A DNA stretch of 33,119 nt from the NCBI GenBank assembly GCA_004297655.1, contig SCUN01000197.1, forward strand, positions 1 to 33,119. Direction: 5' to 3'. Position numbers and translations under genes: made by a program. This DNA comes from Acidobacteriota bacterium. Its GTDB lineage: Bacteria; Acidobacteriota; Vicinamibacteria; Vicinamibacterales; SCN-69-37. The notes under the pieces are model-generated. The model ran no database searches, had not been told where the DNA came from, and saw only the letters and a list, made by a program, of their open reading frames with translations. Below, piece by piece: positions 24,990 through 32,282 of the stretch. Position 1 is the stretch's first letter, and each line of letters begins with the position of its first letter.

Positions 24990-26125
24990 TCACGATACAG
25001 CGAGTCGGTCAGCATGTACCGGGATCCGTCGCGCATCACGATGTCCTCGCGAATGAGCGCCGCCAGCGACGACTGCACGCTCGAGGCGCCGGCCAGCCGA
25101 TGGCGCTGCCGCACATCGGCCGAGAGCAGTTCCTCGCCGCCCTCGAGGACGAGCGCCCGCAAGACGCCGCGCTGAGCCAGCGTCAGTCGCTGCCAGGATT
25201 CTTCGAAGACGATGCCCTGCTGGCGGAGGATGCGGCTGAGCGTGGCGTGGAGATCATCCACGCCCACCGCCTTCCGCCCCGCCGCCTTCACATCGTCCCA
25301 GGTCTCGTGCGCGAGTCGCTGAACGTCGTACGGGACGTTGTCGGCGAGATCGACGATCGCGGCGCCGAGACCGCTTTCCGCGCGAAGGCCGGATTTGGCG
25401 AATCGCGCTTCGAGCCACTCGGCGAAGTCCGCCGGATCGATCTTCTGCAGCCGCATCACCGGGCCGGCCTTGTAGAAGGGGCGCCGCGGACTGATCATCC
25501 GGTCCATGAGCGACGGCTCGGACCCGGCGAAGACGTAGCCGACGTCGCGCTGCTGTTGGACGGCGGCGCGCAGCGCTTCTTCGACCGACCCCTCGTCAAA
25601 CGACGCGATCGTCTGGAATTCGTCGAGAGCGATCGCCACCGGGCGCTTGCGCGCCGCCGCGATGCGGCCGGGCAGCGCGAAGACCTCGGCGGCGAGCCGG
25701 CCGGCGTCGCGGCTGGTTCTGACAGTCGGGAACGACAGCGACAAGGAGGGCGCGCCCGGCCGATCTGATCCGCCCGGGTCCACGGTGATCTCCGGCCGCA
25801 TGGACCGCATCAGCTCGCCGGCCCACTGGCGGAACCGGGCGATCGGCGTCTCGGCGGCGATGAGCGCCTGCGCGTAGGCCTCGAGGAACCCGACGTAGGA
25901 ACTCGATCCCGCGACGGTGACCGAGACGGTGATCACGCGCTCGCGGGCGAGGCTGTCGAGGGCGCGCCGGATCAGCGACGACTTGCCGTAGCGGCGCGGG
26001 GAGATCAGGAAGACCTTCTGCCCGGCGCGCAGGTCCTCGGTGAGGCGGTGGTATTCCTCGTCGCGGTCGGCGAAGGCGCCGGCGGCGACGATTTCGCCGT
26101 AGATGAACGGGTTCGATGACGCCAT
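24965..26125 (-). CDS. P-loop ATPase of ATPase_2/AAA (STAND, MNS-like) type with C-terminal winged-helix region
   Basis: Walker A SPRRYGKSSLIRRAL, Walker B VAIALDEFQTI, sensor-like YVFAGSEPSLMDRMISPRRPFYKAG, C-terminal wHTH LTLAQRGVLRALVLEGGEELLSADVRQRHRLAGASSVQSSLAALIREDIVMRDGSRYMLTDSLYREWI. Confidence 0.85.
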   Translation of the reverse strand: MASSNPFIYGEIVAAGAFADRDEEYHRLTEDLRAGQKVFLISPRRYGKSSLIRRALDSLARERVITVSVTVAGSSSYVGFLEAYAQALIAAETPIARFRQWAGELMRSMRPEITVDPGGSDRPGAPSLSLSFPTVRTSRDAGRLAAEVFALPGRIAAARKRPVAIALDEFQTIASFDEGSVEEALRAAVQQQRDVGYVFAGSEPSLMDRMISPRRPFYKAGPVMRLQKIDPADFAEWLEARFAKSGLRAESGLGAAIVDLADNVPYDVQRLAHETWDDVKAAGRKAVGVDDLHATLSRILRQQGIVFEESWQRLTLAQRGVLRALVLEGGEELLSADVRQRHRLAGASSVQSSLAALIREDIVMRDGSRYMLTDSLYREWIARKTF

Positions 26126-26164
26126 TACAGTGATTGACGTAATGATTACCCAAATCAGCGTAAT
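26124..26164. promoter_or_regulatory. 41-bp imperfect palindrome (15/20 paired positions) in the divergent intergenic region, overlapping the ATPase start codon
   Basis: ATTACAGTGATTGACGTAATGATTACCCAAATCAGCGTAAT: arms ATTAC/GTAAT, TGATT/AATCA, GTAAT/ATTAC, all centred on 26144. Confidence 0.6.
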
Positions 26165-26172
26165 ATGCCAGT

Positions 26173-26667
26173 GTGTTGCGCGGCTGGCTGCAGACCGAAC
26201 TGGCCCGGGCCGGGGCCTGGGGCCCGGGGGCCCTCTACGGGCTCTACCTGGCGCTCGGCGCCGTGCGCGGGTTCACGCTCGTGCCGTCGACGACCCTGGT
26301 GCTGGCGGCGCTGCCCTTCTTCCCGCCCGGCCCGCTCCTCGTCGCCACGATCGCCGGGATCATGCTGTCGTCGGCCAGCATCTACTACGGGTCGGCGGCG
26401 CTCAGGCTGGACGAACGGCTTGCGAAGAAGCATCCGGAGAAGATCGCCCGGTTGACCGACATCCTCAACCGCTACGAACTCCCGATCATCATCGGATGGA
26501 GTTTCTTCCCGTTGGCGCCGACCGACCTGATCTGCTACGTGTGCGGCGTGTTGCGGGTGCGCTTCTGGAAGTTCCTGCTGGGCGTGACGCTCGGCGAAGG
26601 CGCGATTTGCGCTTTGTACATCTACAGCGGTGACCAGTTCCTGCGATGGCTGGGGTTTCGGCAGTGA
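26173..26667 (+). CDS. Small integral membrane protein, VTT/DedA-like
   Basis: Several TM segments; LYGLYLALGAVRGFTLVPSTTLVLAALPFFPPGPLLVATIAGIMLSSASIYYGSAALRLDERLAKKHPEKIARL..GWSFFPLAPTDLICYVCGVLRVRFWKFLLGVTLGEGAICALYIYSG. Confidence 0.7.
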   Translation: MLRGWLQTELARAGAWGPGALYGLYLALGAVRGFTLVPSTTLVLAALPFFPPGPLLVATIAGIMLSSASIYYGSAALRLDERLAKKHPEKIARLTDILNRYELPIIIGWSFFPLAPTDLICYVCGVLRVRFWKFLLGVTLGEGAICALYIYSGDQFLRWLGFRQ

Positions 26668-26692
26668 CCATTGGCCACTGGCCATTGACCAT
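26665..26692. repeat. Heptanucleotide repeat (ATGGTCA family, opposite strand, 4 copies)
   Basis: TGACCAT TGGCCAC TGGCCAT TGACCAT; supplies the TGA stop of the upstream CDS. Confidence 0.85.
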
Positions 26693-26694
26693 TC

Positions 26695-27267
26695 CTAGGC
26701 GCGTCCCGCGAACTCGCGCGTTTCCGTGTGGACCTTGATCCGCTCGCCTTCCTTGATGAAGAGCGGGACCTTCACATCGAGCCCGGTGTTGGTCCTCGCG
26801 GCCTTGGTCACGCTGCCGCTCGAGGTGTCGCCGCGCACCGCGGGTTCCGTTGAGGCGATCGTCATCTCGACGAGGGCGGGAAACTGCAGGCTGATCGGGT
26901 GGCCGTTGTACTTGTGGACCTGGATCTCGAGGTTGTCGACCAGTAGAAACCGGTCCTCGCCCGTCTGCTCGGCATTGAGCGTCAGCGTCTCGTACGACGA
27001 CTGGTCCATGAAGTGGTAGCCGTCGCTGTCTGAGTACAGGAACGTGGCCGGGACTTTGACCAGGTCCGGGTCGCCGAACTTGTCGCCGGCCTTGAAGGTC
27101 TTGTCGAACACCGCGCGCGTCAGAAGGTTGCGCATCTTCAACCGCACCAGCGTCTGCCCCCCGCGCGCCGTCGGCCTCGAGATCTCCACTTCCAGACAGT
27201 TGTACGGGGCATTCTCGTACTCGAAGTACATCTTGCGCTTGATATCAATCGCCTCAATCAAACTCAT
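26695..27267 (-). CDS. Elongation factor P family protein, EfpL/YeiP-like loop
   Basis: MSLIEAIDIKRKMYFEYENAPYNCLEVEISRPTARGGQTLVRLKMRNLLTRAVFDKTFKAGDKF...YHFMDQSSYETLTL...VPLFIKEGERIKVHTETREFAGRA. Confidence 0.92.
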   Translation of the reverse strand: MSLIEAIDIKRKMYFEYENAPYNCLEVEISRPTARGGQTLVRLKMRNLLTRAVFDKTFKAGDKFGDPDLVKVPATFLYSDSDGYHFMDQSSYETLTLNAEQTGEDRFLLVDNLEIQVHKYNGHPISLQFPALVEMTIASTEPAVRGDTSSGSVTKAARTNTGLDVKVPLFIKEGERIKVHTETREFAGRA

Positions 27268-27279
27268 GATTAATCGTAG

Positions 27280-27319
27280 GGGGACGTACCCCTTTTCCAC
27301 AACTTTTCAACAGTTGGGG
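27280..27319 (+). repeat. 40-nt dispersed repeat, copy B
   Basis: GGGGACGTACCCCTTTTCCACAACTTTTCAACAGTTGGGG. Confidence 0.9.
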
Positions 27320-27328
27320 ACACCCCTC

Positions 27329-27658
27329 TCAGTCCACGATGAACAGCGTGGCCCCGGTCGGCGTCGACGACCGGTGCGGTTCGGCCTGATCGGCCACCTG
27401 GTAGCTCATGCCGGGCGTCAGCCGGAATGTGCGCCCATCTTTCAACTCGGTGGACAGCTCCCCCGCCAGGCACAGCAGCACGTGCCCCTTGGTGCACCAG
27501 TGGTCCGCGACATAGCCAGGGGTGTACTCGACCATCCGCACCCGCACGTCACCGAATTGACGCGTGCGCCAGGAGGCCGAGCCGCGCTCGCCCTTGTGCT
27601 CGGTGCGCTCGACGCTGCTCCAGTCAGTTGTCCCAAATGGAATATCCGAGAGCTTCAT
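27329..27658 (-). CDS. Cupin-fold protein
   Basis: MKLSDIPFGTTDWSSVERTEHKGERGSASWRTRQFGDVRVRMVEYTPGYVADHWCTKGHVLLCLAGELSTELKDGRTFRLTPGMSYQVADQAEPHRSSTPTGATLFIVD. Confidence 0.85.
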   Translation of the reverse strand: MKLSDIPFGTTDWSSVERTEHKGERGSASWRTRQFGDVRVRMVEYTPGYVADHWCTKGHVLLCLAGELSTELKDGRTFRLTPGMSYQVADQAEPHRSSTPTGATLFIVD

Positions 27659-28647
27659 GCGATGCCCGCCCCTTTGCGTTCGCCGAGCCGGCGTCTCCAC
27701 GCCGCCGGCGCCTGGCCGAGCAGCTTCTTGAAGGCCCGGCTGAACGCCGCTTCCGACGCGTAGCCGACCGCGTCGGCGGCTTCGGCCACGGGCGCGCCTT
27801 CCGACAGCCGCTTCGCGGCCAGCTGCATGCGCCACAACGCCAGGTACTGCATCGGCGTCTCGCCGACCATGGCCGAAAACCGTTCGGCGAACACGGATCG
27901 CGAAAGGCCGGCGCGGCGCGCCAACTCCTCCACGGTCCACGGCGCACGCGGATTGCCATGCAATGCGGACAGCGCCTGGCCGATCATCGGATCCCGAAGA
28001 CCGGCCAGCCATCCGGTCTCGGCGGCCGGAAGCGTCTCGAGGTGGCGGCGAATCGTCTCGACAAACATCAACTCGGAGAGACGGGCCAGCACGTTCTCGC
28101 TTCCCGGACGGGCGGCGACCGATTCCTTTGCCGCCAGGTCCATCAGCGTCGCCAGCCACTGCCCGGACGGATCGGACGATCCGCCGGAGAGATGCATCAC
28201 GCTCGGCAGCGCCGCCAGCAGCGGGTTGAACGGGCGTTCGTCGCAACCGAGGAAACAACAGAGGACCCGCGCGCGTTCTGGTCCGCCGCCGCCCGCCTCC
28301 AGCGCGTGCAGCTTGGGCGACAGCGGCTGACGGACGAACATCGATGCATCGCTCGGATTTCGCATACCGGGCGCACTCGACATCACGTGCGCCGCCCCTT
28401 GCGGAAACACGATCAGATCTCCCGCGCGCAGCCGCAATGGCGGGTCACCGACGGCATGACCCCAGCATGCGCCGCTCATGATCAAGTGGTACTCGATCAC
28501 CCGCTCGGCGCCGGGCATGACCGTGCTCGCGATTTCGCGCGATGGCGGCGCCTCCAGCACCCACGGGGAACTCAATTCGAAGTCGAAGAACACGGCGCCG
28601 GTCAGGTGCACAGCGCGAAGCACATCCGACAGGACATCAGTGGCCAT
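27655..28647 (-). CDS. AraC-family transcriptional regulator with N-terminal cupin
   Basis: Cupin-like N-terminus; HTH: PWTVEELARRAGLSRSVFAERFSAMVGETPMQYLALWRMQLAAKRLSEGAPVAEAADAVGYASEAAFSRAFKKLLGQAPAAWRR; ATGA overlap with the cupin gene. Confidence 0.95.
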   Translation of the reverse strand: MATDVLSDVLRAVHLTGAVFFDFELSSPWVLEAPPSREIASTVMPGAERVIEYHLIMSGACWGHAVGDPPLRLRAGDLIVFPQGAAHVMSSAPGMRNPSDASMFVRQPLSPKLHALEAGGGGPERARVLCCFLGCDERPFNPLLAALPSVMHLSGGSSDPSGQWLATLMDLAAKESVAARPGSENVLARLSELMFVETIRRHLETLPAAETGWLAGLRDPMIGQALSALHGNPRAPWTVEELARRAGLSRSVFAERFSAMVGETPMQYLALWRMQLAAKRLSEGAPVAEAADAVGYASEAAFSRAFKKLLGQAPAAWRRRLGERKGAGIA

Positions 28648-28830
28648 TCAAGTTCCCCGAACACCGGACGACCGGGCATCCCAGACGGACGCTGGAGCAT
28701 GAACGGGCGATTGGCGGATGATGGGCAAGACAAACCGGATGCGTGCGCATGCGTCCAGGGCGGCGACCACCGTAAAGTGAAGTTCCGCCGGCGCACTGTC
28801 GCGCCGACTGATTATCGAAAGGTCAATTCT

Positions 28831-29316
28831 ATGCTGAGCCAACGTTCGAACGTCCTTGCCGAGCGCCTTGAACAGGGCGCCCGCGATCTCGCCGCATTCG
28901 CGAGCAACCTCACCGCCGCCCAGTGGAACACCGTCGTCCCGAAGGACGGACGCACCGTCGGCGTGATTGTCCACCACGTCGCCAACATGTACCCGATCGA
29001 AATCCAACTCGCGCAGAGCCTGGCGAACGGCCAGCCGATCGCCGGCGTGACCTGGGATGCCGTGCACGAGATCAACGCCGGCCACGCCAAGGAGTTTTCG
29101 GGCGTCACCAAAGCGGCCGCGCTCGAATTGCTCCAGAAGAACTCCGCGGCCGCAGCGGCCGCGATTCGCGGACTCACTTCCGAGCAGCTCGACCGCGCCT
29201 CGACCGTGTCGCTCAATGACGACGCGCCGCTGACGTGCCAGTTCTTTCTCGAGGATCACGCTGTGCGGCACAGCTTCCACCACCTCGCCGTCATCAAACG
29301 GACACTGAACGCCTGA
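28831..29316 (+). CDS. DinB-like (putative metal-dependent hydrolase / damage-inducible) family protein
   Basis: MLSQRSNVLAERLEQGARDLAAFASNLTAAQWNTVVPKDGRTVGVIVHHVANMYPIEIQLAQ...DHAVRHSFHHLAVIKRTLNA; conserved His positions; internal start preferred over the long ORF 27427-29316. Confidence 0.75.
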   Translation: MLSQRSNVLAERLEQGARDLAAFASNLTAAQWNTVVPKDGRTVGVIVHHVANMYPIEIQLAQSLANGQPIAGVTWDAVHEINAGHAKEFSGVTKAAALELLQKNSAAAAAAIRGLTSEQLDRASTVSLNDDAPLTCQFFLEDHAVRHSFHHLAVIKRTLNA

Positions 29317-29330
29317 TCTATCATCCGGGC

Positions 29331-30740
29331 ATGCCCGCGCCCGTCAGCATCTTCAACGACGTCATCGGCCCCGTGATGCGCGGGGCCTCCTCCTCGCACT
29401 GCGCCGCGGCGCTGCGCATCGGGAGGCTGGCGCGCGATCTGATGAACGCGGACATCGCCCACGTCCTGATGGAGTTCGATACCGGCGGATCACTGCCGAA
29501 CACCCACCAGAGCCAGGGCTCGGACATGGGGTTTTTCGGCGGCCTGCTCGGCTGGGACGCGGCTGACGAACGATTGCCGGATTCCGACCAGGCAATCCGG
29601 GCCGCGGGTATCACGATCGACGTTCGCTACGCCGATCTGAAGGACCCGCACCCGAACACCTATCGGCTCACGCTCTCGAATCCACGCGAGAAGCACTCGA
29701 TGATCGCGATCTCGACGGGCGGCGGCATGATCGAGGTCCTGGAGATCGACGGGCAGAAGGTCTCGCTCGATGGCGGCGCGCGCGTCGAAATCGGTGGGCG
29801 GGTTCTGCATCCCGTGCTGCCGGTGCTCACCCATCCGGACGCGCGCGTGCCGTTCAGCTCCTGCGCGGAACTGCTGCATGCCGCCGCGGGTTCGGATCGC
29901 CCGCTCTGGTCGTGGGCGGTGGCCTACGAAATGGCCCGAGGCCAACTGGCGGCCGCCAATGTGCACGCCATGATGCTCGACATCGTCCGCATCCTCCGCC
30001 GCTCGATCGCGCAGGGCATTGCGGGGACGACGTACGCCGATCGGGTGCTCGGACATCAGTCGGGACAATTCGAAGCCGCGATGCACTCGGGTCGCCTCCT
30101 GGATACCGGTGCGCTCGCGCGCGCGGTGCTCTACACCACGGCGCTCATGGAAGTGAAAAGCTCCATGGGCGTCATCGTCGCCGCGCCGACCGCTGGCGCG
30201 TGCGCGGCATTGCCCGCGTCGGTCATCGGATTCGCCGAAGAGATGCACCTCGACGAAGACGACATGGCGCGCGCGATGCTCGCCGCGGGCCTCATCGGCG
30301 TCTTCATCGCGGAGCGGTGGACGTTCGCCGCCGAAGTCGGCGGCTGTCAGGCGGAAGGGGGATCGGCCGCGGCGATGGCGGCCGCGGCACTGGTCACACT
30401 GGCCGGCGGCACTGTCCAACAGGCCACATCGGCGGCCTCCATGGCGCTGCAGAGCATGCTCGGCCTGATCTGTGATCCGGTCGCGGCGCGCGTGGAGGTG
30501 CCCTGCCTCGGCAAGAACGTCATCGCCGCGAGCAACGCGGCGTCATGCGCCAACATGGCGCTCGCCGGGTTCGATCAGGTGATTCCATTCGATGAAGTCG
30601 TCGATGCGGCGAAGCGCGTCGCCGACGCCATGCCGAGGGAGCATCGCTGCACGGCGCTCGGCGGACTCGCCACCACGCCGACCGCGATCAAGCTCGCGGG
30701 CGTCCTTGCGGATCGACTACAGCGAAAAGCAGCGCGGTGA
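29331..30740 (+). CDS. L-serine ammonia-lyase (L-serine dehydratase), iron-sulfur dependent, single chain
   Basis: GASSSHCAAALRIGRLARDL, DTGGSLPNTHQSQGSDMGFFGGLLGW, MGVIVAAPTAGACAALPASVIG, EVGGCQAEGGSAAAMAAAAL, LGLICDPVAARVEVPCLGKN, GGLATTPTA. Confidence 0.92.
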   Translation: MPAPVSIFNDVIGPVMRGASSSHCAAALRIGRLARDLMNADIAHVLMEFDTGGSLPNTHQSQGSDMGFFGGLLGWDAADERLPDSDQAIRAAGITIDVRYADLKDPHPNTYRLTLSNPREKHSMIAISTGGGMIEVLEIDGQKVSLDGGARVEIGGRVLHPVLPVLTHPDARVPFSSCAELLHAAAGSDRPLWSWAVAYEMARGQLAAANVHAMMLDIVRILRRSIAQGIAGTTYADRVLGHQSGQFEAAMHSGRLLDTGALARAVLYTTALMEVKSSMGVIVAAPTAGACAALPASVIGFAEEMHLDEDDMARAMLAAGLIGVFIAERWTFAAEVGGCQAEGGSAAAMAAAALVTLAGGTVQQATSAASMALQSMLGLICDPVAARVEVPCLGKNVIAASNAASCANMALAGFDQVIPFDEVVDAAKRVADAMPREHRCTALGGLATTPTAIKLAGVLADRLQRKAAR

Positions 30741-31074
30741 TCGCAAGCGCGAACATCGCGCCCTTGATCGCGACGACCGTCGCTCCGCTCAACCCTGACG
30801 GGTCGGCCTGGTCAATGAGCGCCAGCTGGCCGAAGAAGCTCGCGTAGACCTGGCCGCAGGCAAACCCCCACGCTGCGGCGAGCACGACTCGGCCCGACGG
30901 ATCCGATCGGCGAGTCCGCCATGCGCCGTACAGCAGAAACGCGCCAATCAGCCAGTCATCGAGCCAAAAAGGCGCCGCCCGAATGTCACCAAGCTCATGC
31001 CAGCGTCGCGTGGTTTCCGCGATCGGCAGAAACACGCCCGCCACGATCGCGAGGGCGCGGCTGAAGCGAATCAC
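30688..31074 (-). CDS. Small membrane protein, unknown function
   Basis: 128-aa hydrophobic ORF with 3-4 predicted TM segments; overlaps the adjacent DUF1028 stop (ATGA) and the serine dehydratase 3' end by 53 nt. Confidence 0.6.
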   Translation of the reverse strand: MIRFSRALAIVAGVFLPIAETTRRWHELGDIRAAPFWLDDWLIGAFLLYGAWRTRRSDPSGRVVLAAAWGFACGQVYASFFGQLALIDQADPSGLSGATVVAIKGAMFALAITALLFAVVDPQGRPRA

Positions 31075-31892
31075 TTCTTCGCCTTCTTCCAGCCGTCGTA
31101 GCGGAGGCGCAGCGTCTTGACGGGATTGCCGTCTTCTTCGGCCTTGATGTCCTGCTCGGTCACGCTGATGAACATCGAGTAGTCGCCGTCGCTGTACGAC
31201 GTCTTATTTGCGTCAGACTTCTCCGCGAGCAGGATGTAGGCAACGTGCGCGGTCTTCGTCACGCAGGGCGCCGGCGTCTTCGGCGTGGAGTCACACGAAC
31301 AGCGCTTGTCCCCGCCCTTTGCGTCGGCCGCTTCCATCGCGGCCATCACGCGATCGGTCAGCTCGCCCTTCGCCGCGATGAACGCCTTCACCGCGTCATG
31401 CACCACGTCATCGCTCGCCAGGATGTTGCCCTGGATGGAGTAGTAGATCGGCTCGCCAGGCACCTGCCCTTGCTCGTGCAGCGACGAGGCTTGATTGCCT
31501 GTGCCCGAGTGGCCCGCCGCGCGACCGGTCATGTCGATGATGCCGAACTGCCGCGACTGGAAGTTCGGATCCGCGGACAGCATCTCGATGATCTTCGCGG
31601 GATCCGTGCCCTTCTGCAGTTCCGCGTAGATCAAATTCTGATTCGCGAACGTCGCATCGACGTTCGCCTGTGCCGCCGCGGCGGCTTTGCCGGGAACGAC
31701 GATGGCCTGGATGCTGCGGAGCCCGAACGGGGGCGCGCGCCGCACGAGATTCGCGCCGCTCACGCACGTCGCGGAGGCGACAACGGATTGGCCGGTTTTC
31801 GAATTGAGCGCAACGACCGACCAGGTGGCAAAGGCCGATCGGGGAACAAGGAGGAGGGCGACGAGCAGCCCGAACCGAGTGAGTCTGAGCAT
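31071..31892 (-). CDS. Secreted DUF1028-family protein
   Basis: Signal peptide MLRLTRFGLLVALLLVPRSAFA followed by TWSVVALNSKTGQSVVASATCVSGANLVRRAPPFGLRSIQAIVVPGKAAAAAQANVD...GNILASDDVVHDAVKAF. Confidence 0.85.
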   Translation of the reverse strand: MLRLTRFGLLVALLLVPRSAFATWSVVALNSKTGQSVVASATCVSGANLVRRAPPFGLRSIQAIVVPGKAAAAAQANVDATFANQNLIYAELQKGTDPAKIIEMLSADPNFQSRQFGIIDMTGRAAGHSGTGNQASSLHEQGQVPGEPIYYSIQGNILASDDVVHDAVKAFIAAKGELTDRVMAAMEAADAKGGDKRCSCDSTPKTPAPCVTKTAHVAYILLAEKSDANKTSYSDGDYSMFISVTEQDIKAEEDGNPVKTLRLRYDGWKKAKK

Positions 31893-31915
31893 GCGGAATT
31901 CTACGGCCATTGAGA

Positions 31916-31940
31916 ATTGATAAGTTGGTGATTGATAAGT
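31916..31940. repeat. Short direct repeat, 15-nt period
   Basis: ATTGATAAGT at 31916-31925 and 31931-31940. Confidence 0.7.
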
Positions 31941-32003
31941 GACTATTTGGTCACTTAAATGGCCACAAATTTTGTTGACTGGTGACCTAATGGTCACTTA
32001 AAT
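31936..32003 (+). promoter_or_regulatory. Promoter and paired operators upstream of the ArsR gene
   Basis: Operator 1 TAAGTGAC-N6-GTCACTTA (31936-31957); operator 2 GTGACC-TAAT-GGTCAC (31982-31997), between TTGACT (31975-31980) and TTAAAT (31998-32003) with 17-nt spacing. Confidence 0.6.
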
Positions 32004-32009
32004 AGACTC

Positions 32010-32282
32010 ATGGAGATCGTTTTCAGGGCTTTGGCGGACCTCAACCGTCGAAAACTGCTCGACGAGCTCCATTTGAGAGACGGCCAGACGGTCGGTGAGC
32101 TGGCGGCGGCCCTTTCTAATATGACCCGGTTCGGAGCGATGAAGCACCTCCGGATCCTGGAAAGCGCGGGGCTGGTCGTGACCCGGCGGGACGGCCGGCG
32201 GAAGCGGCACTTCTTCAACCCCATGCCGATCCAACGCATTCACGAGCGCTGGATCAGCAAGTTCACGCAGTCTGCGAAGTAG
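32010..32282 (+). CDS. ArsR-family winged-helix transcriptional regulator
   Basis: MEIVFRALADLNRRKLLDELHLRDGQTVGELAAALSNMTRFGAMKHLRILESAGLVVTRRDGRRKRHFFNPMPIQRIHERWISKF. Confidence 0.93.
   Translation: MEIVFRALADLNRRKLLDELHLRDGQTVGELAAALSNMTRFGAMKHLRILESAGLVVTRRDGRRKRHFFNPMPIQRIHERWISKFTQSAK

Noticed and set aside
24965-26125. Transposition-related ATPase (IstB/TniB type)
   Set aside because: P-loop and downstream winged helix fit ATPase_2/STAND-type proteins better; no transposase, terminal inverted repeats or target duplication seen nearby.
27280-27319. Replication-origin/DnaA-box cluster suggested by TTTTCCACA
   Set aside because: Only one weak box per repeat copy, no AT-rich unwinding region, and no dnaA/dnaN neighbours.
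27427-28830. Long N-terminal extension of the DinB-like ORF
   Set aside because: Reads antisense across the AraC and cupin genes; the DinB domain begins at ATG 28831 after a purine-rich GAAAGG.
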